Source: Fibrobacter succinogenes (lineage in GTDB: Bacteria > Fibrobacterota > Fibrobacteria > Fibrobacterales > Fibrobacteraceae). From it: a stretch of DNA of 48,233 bases. A program made the translations under genes and the position numbers. Location: assembly GCA_902768325.1 (NCBI GenBank), contig CACXKY010000003.1:1-48233 (forward strand). Reading direction: 5' to 3'. Shown piece by piece: positions 15,193 to 23,314 of the stretch (position 1 is the stretch's first letter; each line of letters opens with the position of its first letter). The notes under the pieces are model-generated. The model worked only from the letters and a program-made list of their open reading frames with translations. It did not search any database and was not told the origin of the DNA.

Positions 15193-17916
15193 ATGTTGAA
15201 GGTGCCAAATTTTGTTGCAGTGGATCTGGAAACCACGGGTCTTGATTTCGAAAAAGACGAAATCATTGAAGTGGCTCTGGTTCGCTTCGAAGATTCGAAG
15301 CCGACCGAATCGGTAGATTTCCTGGTGAAGCCTGCCGAGGCCGTCTTGCGCCCGTTTATCGAATCCCTGACGGGAATCAGCAAGGCCGAACTGGAAGAAA
15401 GCGAAGACTTCGCTTCGGTGGCCGGCAAGATTTGCGCCTTTATCGGTGACCTCCCGCTGGTCGCCCATAACGCGAATTTTGATTCGAAGTTCCTCAAGCG
15501 TTCCTTGAACAAGGTGGGCGTCCCGTATGACGACCATGTGTTCTGGGATTCGCTGACACTTTCCCGCATCGCCTACCAAGATACGCCCAACCATCGCCTG
15601 GATACGCTCGTGCAGGCGCTCGGTATTGAACGGAGCCGCGCCCACCGTGCGTTGCCCGATGCCGATGCCTGCGGCCGCCTTTTCGTGATGGCTTACGAAA
15701 AGATTGCCCAGATGGACCCGTGGCTTGTCGATGCGCTGACCCGCGTGGCTGGCGGTTCTGACCTCGAAAAACTGTTCGGTACCGCCGACGGTAAGGAACT
15801 CTCTTCGCCGAGCTACGCCTTGCCCGAAGTGGAACAGAGTTCCGGGACGCTCCCCAGCATGGCCGTCCCGCGCGTGAGTGAATTCTTCAAGGAAGGCGGC
15901 CTCCTCTCGTTCAGCATGGAAGGTTTCAAGCCGCGTGAAGGCCAGGCCGATTTTGCATCGGCCGTGGAACGCAACATGCACAAGGGCGGCCTCTGCGTCA
16001 TGGAAGCCCCGACGGGTTCCGGCAAGACTTTGGCTTACCTGGTATCGGCGGCCAACAAGGCGGTCTCCGGGGAACGCGTGCTTATCAGTACGGCGACGAG
16101 GGCTTTGCAGGAACAGCTCTGGAATCACGATATCCCGCAGCTGGTGAACGTATTCAACGGCTTCTTGAAGCCGGCCATCCTCAAGGGCCGCGACAACTAT
16201 ATCTGCCTTCGCAAGTTCGAAGAAGTCTTGCGCTCGAGCGCGAACCTGCTCTTGCCCGAAGAAATCGATTCCTTCATGGCGCTTATCCCGTGGGTCTTGC
16301 AGACCGAAAGCGGCGATATCAACGAAAGCCATGCGTTTAACCATGCCCGCAATCATGTGCTGTGGTCCAAGGTTTCGAGCAGTGCTGCTTCTTGCCAGGG
16401 CGAAAACTGCCCGCATTACAAGAAGTGCCCCGCCCTGTGCGCCAAGCGTCGCGCCATGGCGTCGAACCTCGTCTTGGTCAACCATTCCCTGTTCCTCGCG
16501 GACCTCGCTTTGGACTTTGCCCTGCTCCCGACGTACGAACACGTCGTGTTCGACGAAGCGCACCGCCTGCCGGAATGCAGCAACCAGGCCTTTGGCCGTT
16601 CTATTTCGTTCTTCAGCTTCCGCAACGTGGCGAAAATGCTGGTGCCGAGCCGCGGCAAGCACGATGGCCTTATCGCCGAACTGGAGTCCCGCCTGGCGGC
16701 AGATGATTCCGCCCACAAGGAAGAATGCGAACAGCTCGTGTTCGATATCGGCGAAACGGAAAAGTCCTTGCACCGCTTCTTCATGAAGATCGGAAAGAAA
16801 ATCCAGAAGAACAAGATTGGCAAGAGCGGCCTTGTGTACACGAAGGGGATCTTGGCTGAATACGATGTAGACCCCAAGGGCGTCTTTGAACAGTTCGCTG
16901 CCATGAAGGCTCGCGCCGACAAGCTTTTTGCTGAACTTGCCGGCATCGAAGCTTGCCGTGACCTCGTGAAGGATGCCTATGGCTGCGTCGATGAACTGAA
17001 CCGCTTTATCCAGGACTTTGAATTCTTGGTCAAGGCGGGCCGTAGTGACTGGGTGTTCTACCTGGAAGAACCGTTCAATCCGCATACGCTCAAGATGCTC
17101 GCTTACCCGCTCCACAGCGGTAGCGTGTGGAGGACCAAGTTCTATCCGTGGATTAAGTCTGCGACGTTTACGTCGGCCACGCTTGCCGTGCAGGGCGACC
17201 TTTCCTATTTCGCAAAGCGGATGGGCATGAGTTCCCTTACCGGTGGCAAGCGCCCGTTCATGCGCGCCTATAGTGAGCCGCCTGTTCAGGAAGCCCGCCG
17301 TAAGGTGATGGTGACGCGTTATCTGCCCAAGCCGTCTGACCCGGCGTATGCCGATGCCGTGAACGAATGCTTGTCGAAGGTGCTGCCGGACGTCGAAGAA
17401 AATACGTTGGTGCTCTTTACGAATATCGCCCAGATGATGAAGGCGCAGACGGTGCTTGCTCCGCTGTTTGCAGAGAAGAACAAGCTGTTGCTCTGCCAGT
17501 ACGTCGATGGCGCTCTGGATGGACTCGTGTCGATGTTCCGCGCTTCGCGCGGCGCTTGCCTGCTTGGCTGCCAGAGCTTGTGGGAAGGTGTGGACTTCCC
17601 GGGTGACGCGCTCAAGCTCTTGGTGATTGCAAAACTTCCGTTCCCGAATCCTTCCGACCCGCTGGTGGCGGGCATTGCGGCCGAGATGAAGGAACGTGGT
17701 GAAAATACGTTCAAGGATTTCTTTGTGCCCGAAGCGTATATGGAAATGCGACAAGGACTTGGCAGGCTTCTGCGCAGTGAAGAAGATTCCGGCAAGGTGT
17801 TGATTCTCGACAATCGCATCGTGAAGGAATCCTACGGAAAGACATTCGCCCGCATCTGGAATTTCAAGCATGTCCAGGCGAACAATGTTTCCGATATCCA
17901 GAACTTCTTGAAGTAG
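15193..17916 (+). CDS. DinG-family helicase with N-terminal DnaQ-type exonuclease domain
   Basis: With the start at ATG 15193 the product is 907 residues; AGAGG lies 7 bases upstream, whereas the ATG at 15178 lacks a properly spaced site. The N-terminal 170 residues are a DEDD 3'-5' exonuclease (D11 and E13 in AVDLETTG, and HRALPDAD). The helicase part has Walker A PTGSGKT near residue 275 and the DEAH box at 454-457. Cysteines at 338, 401, 406, 412 and 416 sit where XPD/DinG helicases bind a 4Fe-4S cluster. Such enzymes unwind D-loops, R-loops or G-quadruplexes during repair. The exonuclease-helicase fusion is typical of Firmicutes DinG. A helicase-associated-domain protein follows 51 bp downstream. 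Confidence 0.93.
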   Translation: MLKVPNFVAVDLETTGLDFEKDEIIEVALVRFEDSKPTESVDFLVKPAEAVLRPFIESLTGISKAELEESEDFASVAGKICAFIGDLPLVAHNANFDSKFLKRSLNKVGVPYDDHVFWDSLTLSRIAYQDTPNHRLDTLVQALGIERSRAHRALPDADACGRLFVMAYEKIAQMDPWLVDALTRVAGGSDLEKLFGTADGKELSSPSYALPEVEQSSGTLPSMAVPRVSEFFKEGGLLSFSMEGFKPREGQADFASAVERNMHKGGLCVMEAPTGSGKTLAYLVSAANKAVSGERVLISTATRALQEQLWNHDIPQLVNVFNGFLKPAILKGRDNYICLRKFEEVLRSSANLLLPEEIDSFMALIPWVLQTESGDINESHAFNHARNHVLWSKVSSSAASCQGENCPHYKKCPALCAKRRAMASNLVLVNHSLFLADLALDFALLPTYEHVVFDEAHRLPECSNQAFGRSISFFSFRNVAKMLVPSRGKHDGLIAELESRLAADDSAHKEECEQLVFDIGETEKSLHRFFMKIGKKIQKNKIGKSGLVYTKGILAEYDVDPKGVFEQFAAMKARADKLFAELAGIEACRDLVKDAYGCVDELNRFIQDFEFLVKAGRSDWVFYLEEPFNPHTLKMLAYPLHSGSVWRTKFYPWIKSATFTSATLAVQGDLSYFAKRMGMSSLTGGKRPFMRAYSEPPVQEARRKVMVTRYLPKPSDPAYADAVNECLSKVLPDVEENTLVLFTNIAQMMKAQTVLAPLFAEKNKLLLCQYVDGALDGLVSMFRASRGACLLGCQSLWEGVDFPGDALKLLVIAKLPFPNPSDPLVAGIAAEMKERGENTFKDFFVPEAYMEMRQGLGRLLRSEEDSGKVLILDNRIVKESYGKTFARIWNFKHVQANNVSDIQNFLK

Positions 17917-17936
17917 ACACGAAATATTATTTTTGC

Positions 17937-17944
17937 TAAATTTG
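17937..17944 (+). promoter_or_regulatory. TAnnTTTG box (TAAATTTG) before the helicase-associated gene
   Basis: TAAATTTG lies 23 bp before ATG 17968. It is followed by a GAGGA ribosome-binding site at 17957-17961. This suggests the downstream gene has its own short-leader transcript besides any read-through from the helicase gene. Confidence 0.5.
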
Positions 17945-17967
17945 CGCATCTGATTTGAGGATGTCTG

Positions 17968-19863
17968 ATGCTAGCTTTGCGCGAATTTTTTGAGGGTATG
18001 TCCAAGTCCATGCTTCGCGACGTGCATGCCCATGCTTATGGAAAGAAGGGGCTGTTGAATAATGCCCTCATCCAACAAGAAGTACAGGAATATTTTAGTG
18101 ACAGCGACCGTGTCCGTTCGATTTTTTCCAAGATGGAGCCTTGGCAGCGCCGCTGTCTGAATTTGATTTACCATAGTGCGGGCCGCGGCCTCTCGTTTAA
18201 CGAGTTGCGCCTGATGGTCCCCGTGAGCAAGAACAACGATTTGCAGACCTTCTTGCTTTCGATGTGCCGTGAATATGTCCTTTGGCGTTCCTATGTATCG
18301 GGAACGGCGGTTTATCTCGGCTTCAGCAACTTTGTGGACTGCTTTGAAATTCCTCCGGAAGAAACGGTGGACCTGTCCTTGCCTTCCGTGGGTTTCGGCA
18401 ACCGCCTGGATTTCCACGTCTGCATGATCTTGGCGCTTGCCAAGAAGGGCGAAATCAGGATCAATACCAACGGCACGTTGCACCGCCGTAGCCGCCAGAT
18501 CTGTACCGAAGCGCTGTCTTCGGCGAAGAAGGTCTGCGAGAAGGCGGCAGAAAACGAAATCGTATTGGTGTTCAGTTTCTTGACGCAGAACGGCTGGCTG
18601 GAACAGAAGGACTCTGTCCTCTACCCGTCCGAAAAGGCGTTGGACTTCCTGCGCAAGAACGGCTTCCGCCTGCACCAGGATATTCTGAACTGGTGGGTCA
18701 AGGTGCGTTTCCATGGAGACGTGAACCACTGCAAGCACCTGTTGCGGATGCTCCGTGACGGCCAGGCTATTTCGGAAGCGGCCTTCCTCTTCTGGGTGAT
18801 GGACCCGTCTTACCGCATCCTGGAACGCAACAAGCAGCTGTCCTGGATCTACCTCCCCAGACCGCTCCGCGAACTGTGGCTCTTGGGACTCGTGGAATTC
18901 CAGATGGTGGGCGACAAGAAGCAAGAAAAGATTAGCGCCGTCGTCTTGTCTGACATGGGCCGCGAATGGCTCGATACGGGAGTCGTCCCGCAGACGGAAT
19001 CGAACGTGTCCGCCCTCCCGAACTTCGACCTCATTGCCACGACGGGAACGTCCCCGCGCGTGCTGTTCATCTTGGCCTGCCTTGCGACCGTCCGCAGCGA
19101 CGATACCTTCCTCTGCTTCAACCTGAGCAAGGAGACCTACCTTGCCGGTCTCAAGAGCGGCTTCCCCGAATCCGAAGTGGAACACTTCCGCTCGTGGATC
19201 AATCCGCCGGCAAACGTCTCCGCTACCCTGGAAGAATGGAATGCGACGTTCTATGGCGCCCGCGTGCGCACCGTTCGTTTGTTAAAAATCGACGACAGCA
19301 AGATTTCGGATGAATTGTCCAAGTTCGCCCACTTCATGGAATGCGCCGAGGAGTACATCCCGAATTACGGCTTTATCTTGAAGCCGGAATGCGAAAGGCG
19401 TGCCTTCGACATCCTGGAAAGCTTCGGCTACAATCCGTACGTTTCGGAAACCGATGAAATCAGGGAACCGGCTCCGGTTGACGAATGGCGCAAGGAATTC
19501 AGCATCGGCTGGCTCAATGCGGGCGCGGTCGACTACGACCTGAAGGAAGAAGTGGACGAATCCTCTATCCAGAAGACGCTCAATGCGACCAAGTACGGCT
19601 GCATGTACCAGAAGCTGGATACGTTCGACCTGGTGAAGGTCTTGCGCTACGTGAAGACGACCGGGACGCTTATTTCGGCCCAGGTCAAGGACCCGGCCAA
19701 GCGCGCCGAAAAGGAACGCGAAATCACGTTCTTCGTGCATTCGCTCCGTTTAAGCAGGTCTCCGTTCAATATCGAGATTCAGGAATTCGGTACCGAATCG
19801 ACTTATCCGCTGTCCTTGAACTTCATCCAGCAGGTCAAGCTGCTGCACAAGAAGAGCCTCTAG
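17968..19863 (+). CDS. XPB/Ssl2-type helicase-associated domain protein without ATPase motifs
   Basis: The 631-residue protein has no signal peptide and no Walker motifs. The N-terminal half is helical with winged-helix-like segments (for example QRRCLNLIYHSAGRGLSFNELRLM). From about residue 350 (NFDLIATTGTSPRVLFILA) to about 500 (PNYGFILKPECERRAFDILESFGYNP) it matches the pattern of the helicase-associated domain found at the N-terminus of bacterial XPB-like helicases (PF13625 type), including YLAGLKSGFPESEVEHFRSW. Because the ATPase is missing, it may be an accessory to a separate helicase, and the DinG-like gene 51 bp upstream is the obvious candidate (inference). Its stop overlaps the convergent cytochrome gene. 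Confidence 0.75.
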   Translation: MLALREFFEGMSKSMLRDVHAHAYGKKGLLNNALIQQEVQEYFSDSDRVRSIFSKMEPWQRRCLNLIYHSAGRGLSFNELRLMVPVSKNNDLQTFLLSMCREYVLWRSYVSGTAVYLGFSNFVDCFEIPPEETVDLSLPSVGFGNRLDFHVCMILALAKKGEIRINTNGTLHRRSRQICTEALSSAKKVCEKAAENEIVLVFSFLTQNGWLEQKDSVLYPSEKALDFLRKNGFRLHQDILNWWVKVRFHGDVNHCKHLLRMLRDGQAISEAAFLFWVMDPSYRILERNKQLSWIYLPRPLRELWLLGLVEFQMVGDKKQEKISAVVLSDMGREWLDTGVVPQTESNVSALPNFDLIATTGTSPRVLFILACLATVRSDDTFLCFNLSKETYLAGLKSGFPESEVEHFRSWINPPANVSATLEEWNATFYGARVRTVRLLKIDDSKISDELSKFAHFMECAEEYIPNYGFILKPECERRAFDILESFGYNPYVSETDEIREPAPVDEWRKEFSIGWLNAGAVDYDLKEEVDESSIQKTLNATKYGCMYQKLDTFDLVKVLRYVKTTGTLISAQVKDPAKRAEKEREITFFVHSLRLSRSPFNIEIQEFGTESTYPLSLNFIQQVKLLHKKSL

Positions 19864-20339
19864 GGTAGAGTCCGGGCGAATGCCGCGATATCGCGCATTT
19901 CGTCCACCGGAATCTCGTCGATATACGCTTCCATCCTTCGTTCTTCGTCGCCGAAGTTCATCTGGTACCAGAAGGTCGGCAGGTCCCGGCGTGCGCGGAT
20001 CCCGATGAACTCGGGTATTCCGCCGGGGTTGAAGTTGACGCGCATGCCGTCTTCGCCATGGCAAGGCCTGCAGTTCTGGTAGAACGATTTTGCACCGCGG
20101 GCGAGGTCGGCCCCGATGATATTGCCGTCTTTGTCTAACAACTTATAGACCAGGTATGCCATCCGTGCATCTTCCCGGGTCAGCGTGTCGCCGGGAGAAC
20201 CGGGCTCGGGAGCCTCGGCTTGGCGCGGGTCCTTTTGGGGCGGATTCTTTTTGGGAGGGTCGGCCGCATAGACGGATGCCCCCAAAATGATGCCGTAAAG
20301 CGTTAGCGCAAAAAAAGCCTTGTTCTGCCAAATCCGCAT
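19860..20339 (-). CDS. Periplasmic single-heme c-type cytochrome
   Basis: The 159-residue protein has an N-terminal signal peptide (about 1-25, ending SVYAADPP) and a Pro/Lys/Glu-rich linker. A single haem-binding CRPCH follows (Cys90, Cys93, His94) in the context NCRPCHGEDG, typical of class I cytochromes. Met126 or Met136 could be the distal ligand. The role would be periplasmic electron transfer. The last coding bases overlap the stop of the helicase-associated gene, and the start is only 26 bp from the divergent esterase gene. No oxidase or cytochrome c maturation gene is visible in this window. A role in anaerobic electron transfer or in oxygen or peroxide defence would be speculation. 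Confidence 0.85.
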   Translation of the reverse strand: MRIWQNKAFFALTLYGIILGASVYAADPPKKNPPQKDPRQAEAPEPGSPGDTLTREDARMAYLVYKLLDKDGNIIGADLARGAKSFYQNCRPCHGEDGMRVNFNPGGIPEFIGIRARRDLPTFWYQMNFGDEERRMEAYIDEIPVDEMRDIAAFARTLP

Positions 20340-20365
20340 GGTGAAGAATATATATATTGTGAAGC
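20340..20365. promoter_or_regulatory. 26-bp symmetric bidirectional promoter
   Basis: The whole gap between the two start codons is 26 bp. Its core, AATATATATATT (20347-20358), is a perfect palindrome with exactly 7 nt on each side to the ATG of the cytochrome (minus) and the esterase (plus). Each strand then offers a TATATT box about 7 nt before its ATG, so both transcripts would be leaderless or nearly so. GTGAAG occurs on both sides of the core as a direct repeat (20341-20346 and 20359-20364). Confidence 0.6.
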
Positions 20366-21436
20366 ATGAAAATGGATGTGCTTATTTTGACTGCGCTTGC
20401 AATCGCGGCCAATTCTATTGCTGGGGAGGCTATGAAACCGGCGGTTATGGAGAATATGAGTTTTTTGGGCCGCTGGGACCACAGGGCAAGCGGCTCCTGT
20501 GCGAGTGCACCTAACGCCCTCGTCAAGTTCAATGCCGACGCGAAATCGGTGACGTTCGACTTGGAAGGCTATTCCCGCTGGAGGTTCGACGTAGACGGCA
20601 AGCCCGTAACGTTGTTCGAAACCAATGGCCGCGTTGTCAAGAAACTCGGTGCCGTCGGCGACGGAAAGTTCCATTCGTACAGGTTAATCAAGATAAGTGA
20701 AAGCAATCCGGGCGAGGTATGCCTGCACGATATCACGCTCGATGCGGGCGCCAAGTTCGGGCCCAAGCCCGCCCCGTCGAACCGCCGTGTTGAGTTTATC
20801 GGGGATTCGTTTACGGTCGGCTTTGGCGACGAAGGGACAAGCACCGACCCGCCCGAGATGGAATTCGAAAAGACGGACGCTTCCAAGAGCTACGCCTTTA
20901 TCCTTGCGGACAACTTCAAGGCCGACTTCCAGATCAACGCCGTGAGCGGCCGCGGGCTCGTGCGCAACTACGCCAACCTGGCACCGGGCTGGAACCTCGT
21001 CAAGCTCTACGACTACACGGTGGCAGGCTCTGCTTCTACGGAAGAAAAACCCGCCCTCTGGGATTTGAACAACTTCCATCCGCAGGTTATTGTCCTCTTC
21101 GTCGGTATCAACGACTTCCAGGGCGACCCCCCTTATGCGGACAAGCGCTATTTCAAGTCGGCCTATGCCCGTTTCTTGGATAAACTCCGTGCGGCCCATC
21201 CGGGCGTGAAGTTCCTGTTGCTTTCGACCAAGGTCTGGCCGAACGACGATTTGACCCCGACGGTCAGCGAAATTTACGAGGAACAGCTCGCTGCCGGGCA
21301 CAAGGATGTGGAGTTCAAGACCCTCCTGACCGATAATGTGGGCCTTTTAGGGCACCCCGATGCCCGTGCACACCAGGAAATGGCCAATACAATAAGGCCT
21401 ATTTTGGGCCGTTTGGGGGGCTGGCTAGGTCGATAA
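20366..21436 (+). CDS. SGNH esterase of carbohydrate esterase family 2 type
   Basis: The 356-residue protein has a probable signal peptide (about 1-20) and a beta-sandwich N-terminal domain (about 30-135, with SVTFDLEGYSRWRFDVDGK). An SGNH hydrolase domain follows. Block I is FIGDSFTVGFGDEG (nucleophile Ser), block III is VLFVGINDF, and block V is GHPDARAH with the catalytic His. This two-domain order is that of CE2 deacetylases, which remove acetyl groups from xylan or glucomannan side chains outside the cell. A second ATG lies two codons in. It stands alone between a 26-bp divergent promoter and the diguanylate cyclase. Confidence 0.88.
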   Translation: MKMDVLILTALAIAANSIAGEAMKPAVMENMSFLGRWDHRASGSCASAPNALVKFNADAKSVTFDLEGYSRWRFDVDGKPVTLFETNGRVVKKLGAVGDGKFHSYRLIKISESNPGEVCLHDITLDAGAKFGPKPAPSNRRVEFIGDSFTVGFGDEGTSTDPPEMEFEKTDASKSYAFILADNFKADFQINAVSGRGLVRNYANLAPGWNLVKLYDYTVAGSASTEEKPALWDLNNFHPQVIVLFVGINDFQGDPPYADKRYFKSAYARFLDKLRAAHPGVKFLLLSTKVWPNDDLTPTVSEIYEEQLAAGHKDVEFKTLLTDNVGLLGHPDARAHQEMANTIRPILGRLGGWLGR

Positions 21437-21450
21437 CGTGGGCTTTTTTA

Positions 21451-21458
21451 TATATTTA
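21451..21458 (+). promoter_or_regulatory. Putative -7 box (TATATTTA) for the diguanylate cyclase
   Basis: TATATTTA lies 32 bp before the ATG at 21491, with AGGA 8 to 11 bases before the ATG. It is close to TAnnTTTG, with A in the last position as in the purA box. Confidence 0.4.
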
Positions 21459-21490
21459 TGAGAAAGGATAGGATTGCATAGGAACCCACG

Positions 21491-22816
21491 ATGTCTCAGA
21501 TAATGCAGAAAATATATGCGTTGTTTAGGATGAACATCCTTATCTTCGTGTTGCTTGCGGCAACGGTGATAGCGCTATTTGCGTATCAGAACGGTCTGGA
21601 TGATATTGAATTTTTGAACTTGGCTGATTACCCCTACGTGATTCCGGAGTCGGACTCGGTAGACGGGGGTACATCGGCGATTGCCCTGGAACGTACCGAT
21701 TCGTCGATTATTGTCGATTACGAGCTGAGGGAAGGCTATGCCTACCCCTATGCCGGCGTCAAGATCTTCCTCGGTGACGGCAAGACCCGCGGCAAGAACC
21801 TTTCCCATTATGACAGCATTTTCGTGTGGGTGAAGCCCCGCGGCGAAGGTACGGTCCGCCTCTACATGCGCGGCTACGATTCCGCCTTCTACCGCCAGGA
21901 CGACGAGACCTCGCTGAAGTTCAACGAAGTCGAATTCTTCCCGCTCGAAGAGACGTACCCCGCCGTGTTCGTGCCGCAGGAATTCCGCGTGGCCAGCTGG
22001 TGGGTCGCCCAGAACGAAATCAACGTCCACAAGGCCCGCGTCGACCTCTCGAACATCCCGCTTATCGAAATCCAGACGGGTACGAACGCCCCGCTGGGCT
22101 ACGGTACCCTGGAAATCAGGGGGCTTTGCTTCAAGGGCAAGAAGATTGCGAAGGTGGACCTCGTGACCATCCTGGTCGTCATCTGGTTTGTCACGTTCCT
22201 CATCATCCTGGTCATCCGCTTCTTCGACTACAGCCGCGAACGCGTGGCCAACAAGCGCAAGCAAGAAGAACTCGAGAAGAACCTTGCCGCCTTGCAGATC
22301 GAGAAGAGCGAATACGAGAAGTCCAGCAAGGAAGACCCGCTGACCGGCTGCCTCAACCGCGCAGGCTTCAGCAGCATCTTGTTGCGTGAACAGGAAAACC
22401 TGAGCAAGAACGGTTGCCCGGTTTCGTTCGTGATTCTCGATATCGACCACTTCAAGGACGTGAACGATACCTACGGCCATAGCGTCGGTGACGAAGTCCT
22501 CGTGAACCTCACCAGGCTTATCCGCGACAAGATCCGTAACACGGATGCGCTAGTCCGTTGGGGCGGTGAAGAGTTTGTAATACTTTGTAGTGACACTCCT
22601 ATACAGAACGCTCAGTTCCTCGCCGAGAAGCTCCGCGTGGCTATCGAGGGAGCAGTCTTGATCAAGCAGCAACAGGTGACCTGCTCCTTCGGTATTGCCG
22701 AGATGATTCCTGGCGAAGACCCGAAGAAGCTGTTCGAAAGGGCGGACAAGGCCCTCTACTCTGCCAAGGAAGGTGGACGCAACCGCGTGGTCAGCGCCAT
22801 GTTCAAGCGCCGCTAG
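21491..22816 (+). CDS. Membrane diguanylate cyclase with periplasmic sensor domain
   Basis: The 441-residue protein has a transmembrane helix at about 13-35, a periplasmic domain of about 180 residues, and a second helix at about 218-240. A coiled coil follows (about 245-280, rich in Glu/Lys/Gln), then a GGDEF domain with the active-site signature GGEEF at 358-362. The inhibitory site RxxD is present (R349-D352), so product feedback is likely. It makes cyclic di-GMP from two GTP. The periplasmic part (LSHYDSIFVWVKPRGEGTVRLYMRG and later LGYGTLEIRGLCFKG) looks like a CBM11/CIA30-type galactose-binding fold, which suggests sugar or cell-wall sensing (inference). Confidence 0.93.
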   Translation: MSQIMQKIYALFRMNILIFVLLAATVIALFAYQNGLDDIEFLNLADYPYVIPESDSVDGGTSAIALERTDSSIIVDYELREGYAYPYAGVKIFLGDGKTRGKNLSHYDSIFVWVKPRGEGTVRLYMRGYDSAFYRQDDETSLKFNEVEFFPLEETYPAVFVPQEFRVASWWVAQNEINVHKARVDLSNIPLIEIQTGTNAPLGYGTLEIRGLCFKGKKIAKVDLVTILVVIWFVTFLIILVIRFFDYSRERVANKRKQEELEKNLAALQIEKSEYEKSSKEDPLTGCLNRAGFSSILLREQENLSKNGCPVSFVILDIDHFKDVNDTYGHSVGDEVLVNLTRLIRDKIRNTDALVRWGGEEFVILCSDTPIQNAQFLAEKLRVAIEGAVLIKQQQVTCSFGIAEMIPGEDPKKLFERADKALYSAKEGGRNRVVSAMFKRR

Positions 22817-22823
22817 TCTTGAT

Positions 22824-23222
22824 ATGAACTTGTATGTGAAGTTTATTTGCCTTGCCGCGTTCTGCGCGGTCTTGGCGTCGTGTGCCAAGAAGCCTCCCGT
22901 GGAAAGCCAGCCGGAGTCCCTGGAACTGGATTTCCGCCCGCTGGTGCTCCGCTGGCATACGGAATCGCCCGAAGCGGAAAATTCCCCCGCCAAGGATTCC
23001 TGCGTGATTCAAATCACAGCGGCGCTGATGCACCATCCCCTGATCCTCAAGTCCGAAGCGGTCGAACTGGAGTATATGGTCCTGTACGACAAAAACGGCG
23101 AAAAACTTGTTTTTGAGGGTTTTGTTGCGGATAAGATGTTGACAGGACGCCCGGAATCACATTGGACCACCACCTGTGGTGGGGGCCAAAATGTCGTTGT
23201 AAATTTCCACAACGGACAGTAA
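22824..23222 (+). CDS. Small lipoprotein, unknown function
   Basis: The ATG at 22824, 7 bp after the cyclase stop, gives a 132-residue protein with signal MNLYVKFICLAAFCAVLASC and lipobox LASC (Cys at residue 20). The mature part is hydrophilic with a possible small beta domain (VIQITAALMHHPLILKSEAVELEYMVLYDKNGEKLVFEGF) and two more Cys. No family was recognised. The end of the gene carries a strong inverted repeat, CCACCAC-CT-GTGGTGG (23167-23182), inside the coding sequence. It may be co-transcribed with the cyclase. Confidence 0.75.
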   Translation: MNLYVKFICLAAFCAVLASCAKKPPVESQPESLELDFRPLVLRWHTESPEAENSPAKDSCVIQITAALMHHPLILKSEAVELEYMVLYDKNGEKLVFEGFVADKMLTGRPESHWTTTCGGGQNVVVNFHNGQ

Positions 23223-23238
23223 AAGAAAAGATACCTTT

Positions 23239-23267
23239 TGGACTTGCAAGGTTCTATCTTTATAATG
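23239..23267 (+). promoter_or_regulatory. Promoter of the first TIGR02147-lipoprotein pair
   Basis: TTGGAC (23239-23244), a 17-bp spacer and TATAAT (23262-23267) form a near-ideal sigma-70-type promoter. The octamer TATCTTTA (23256-23263), identical to that before purA, overlaps it, so which element is used is uncertain. The leader would be about 40 nt to the GTG start. Confidence 0.55.
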
Positions 23268-23314
23268 GATATAGAGATGGGACCTTTGTATATTGTTTCT
23301 TGAGGATCTTTACT

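Noticed and set aside
15019-17949. 976-residue open frame on the minus strand
   Set aside because: Antisense shadow of the DinG-like gene, which has clear motifs on plus.
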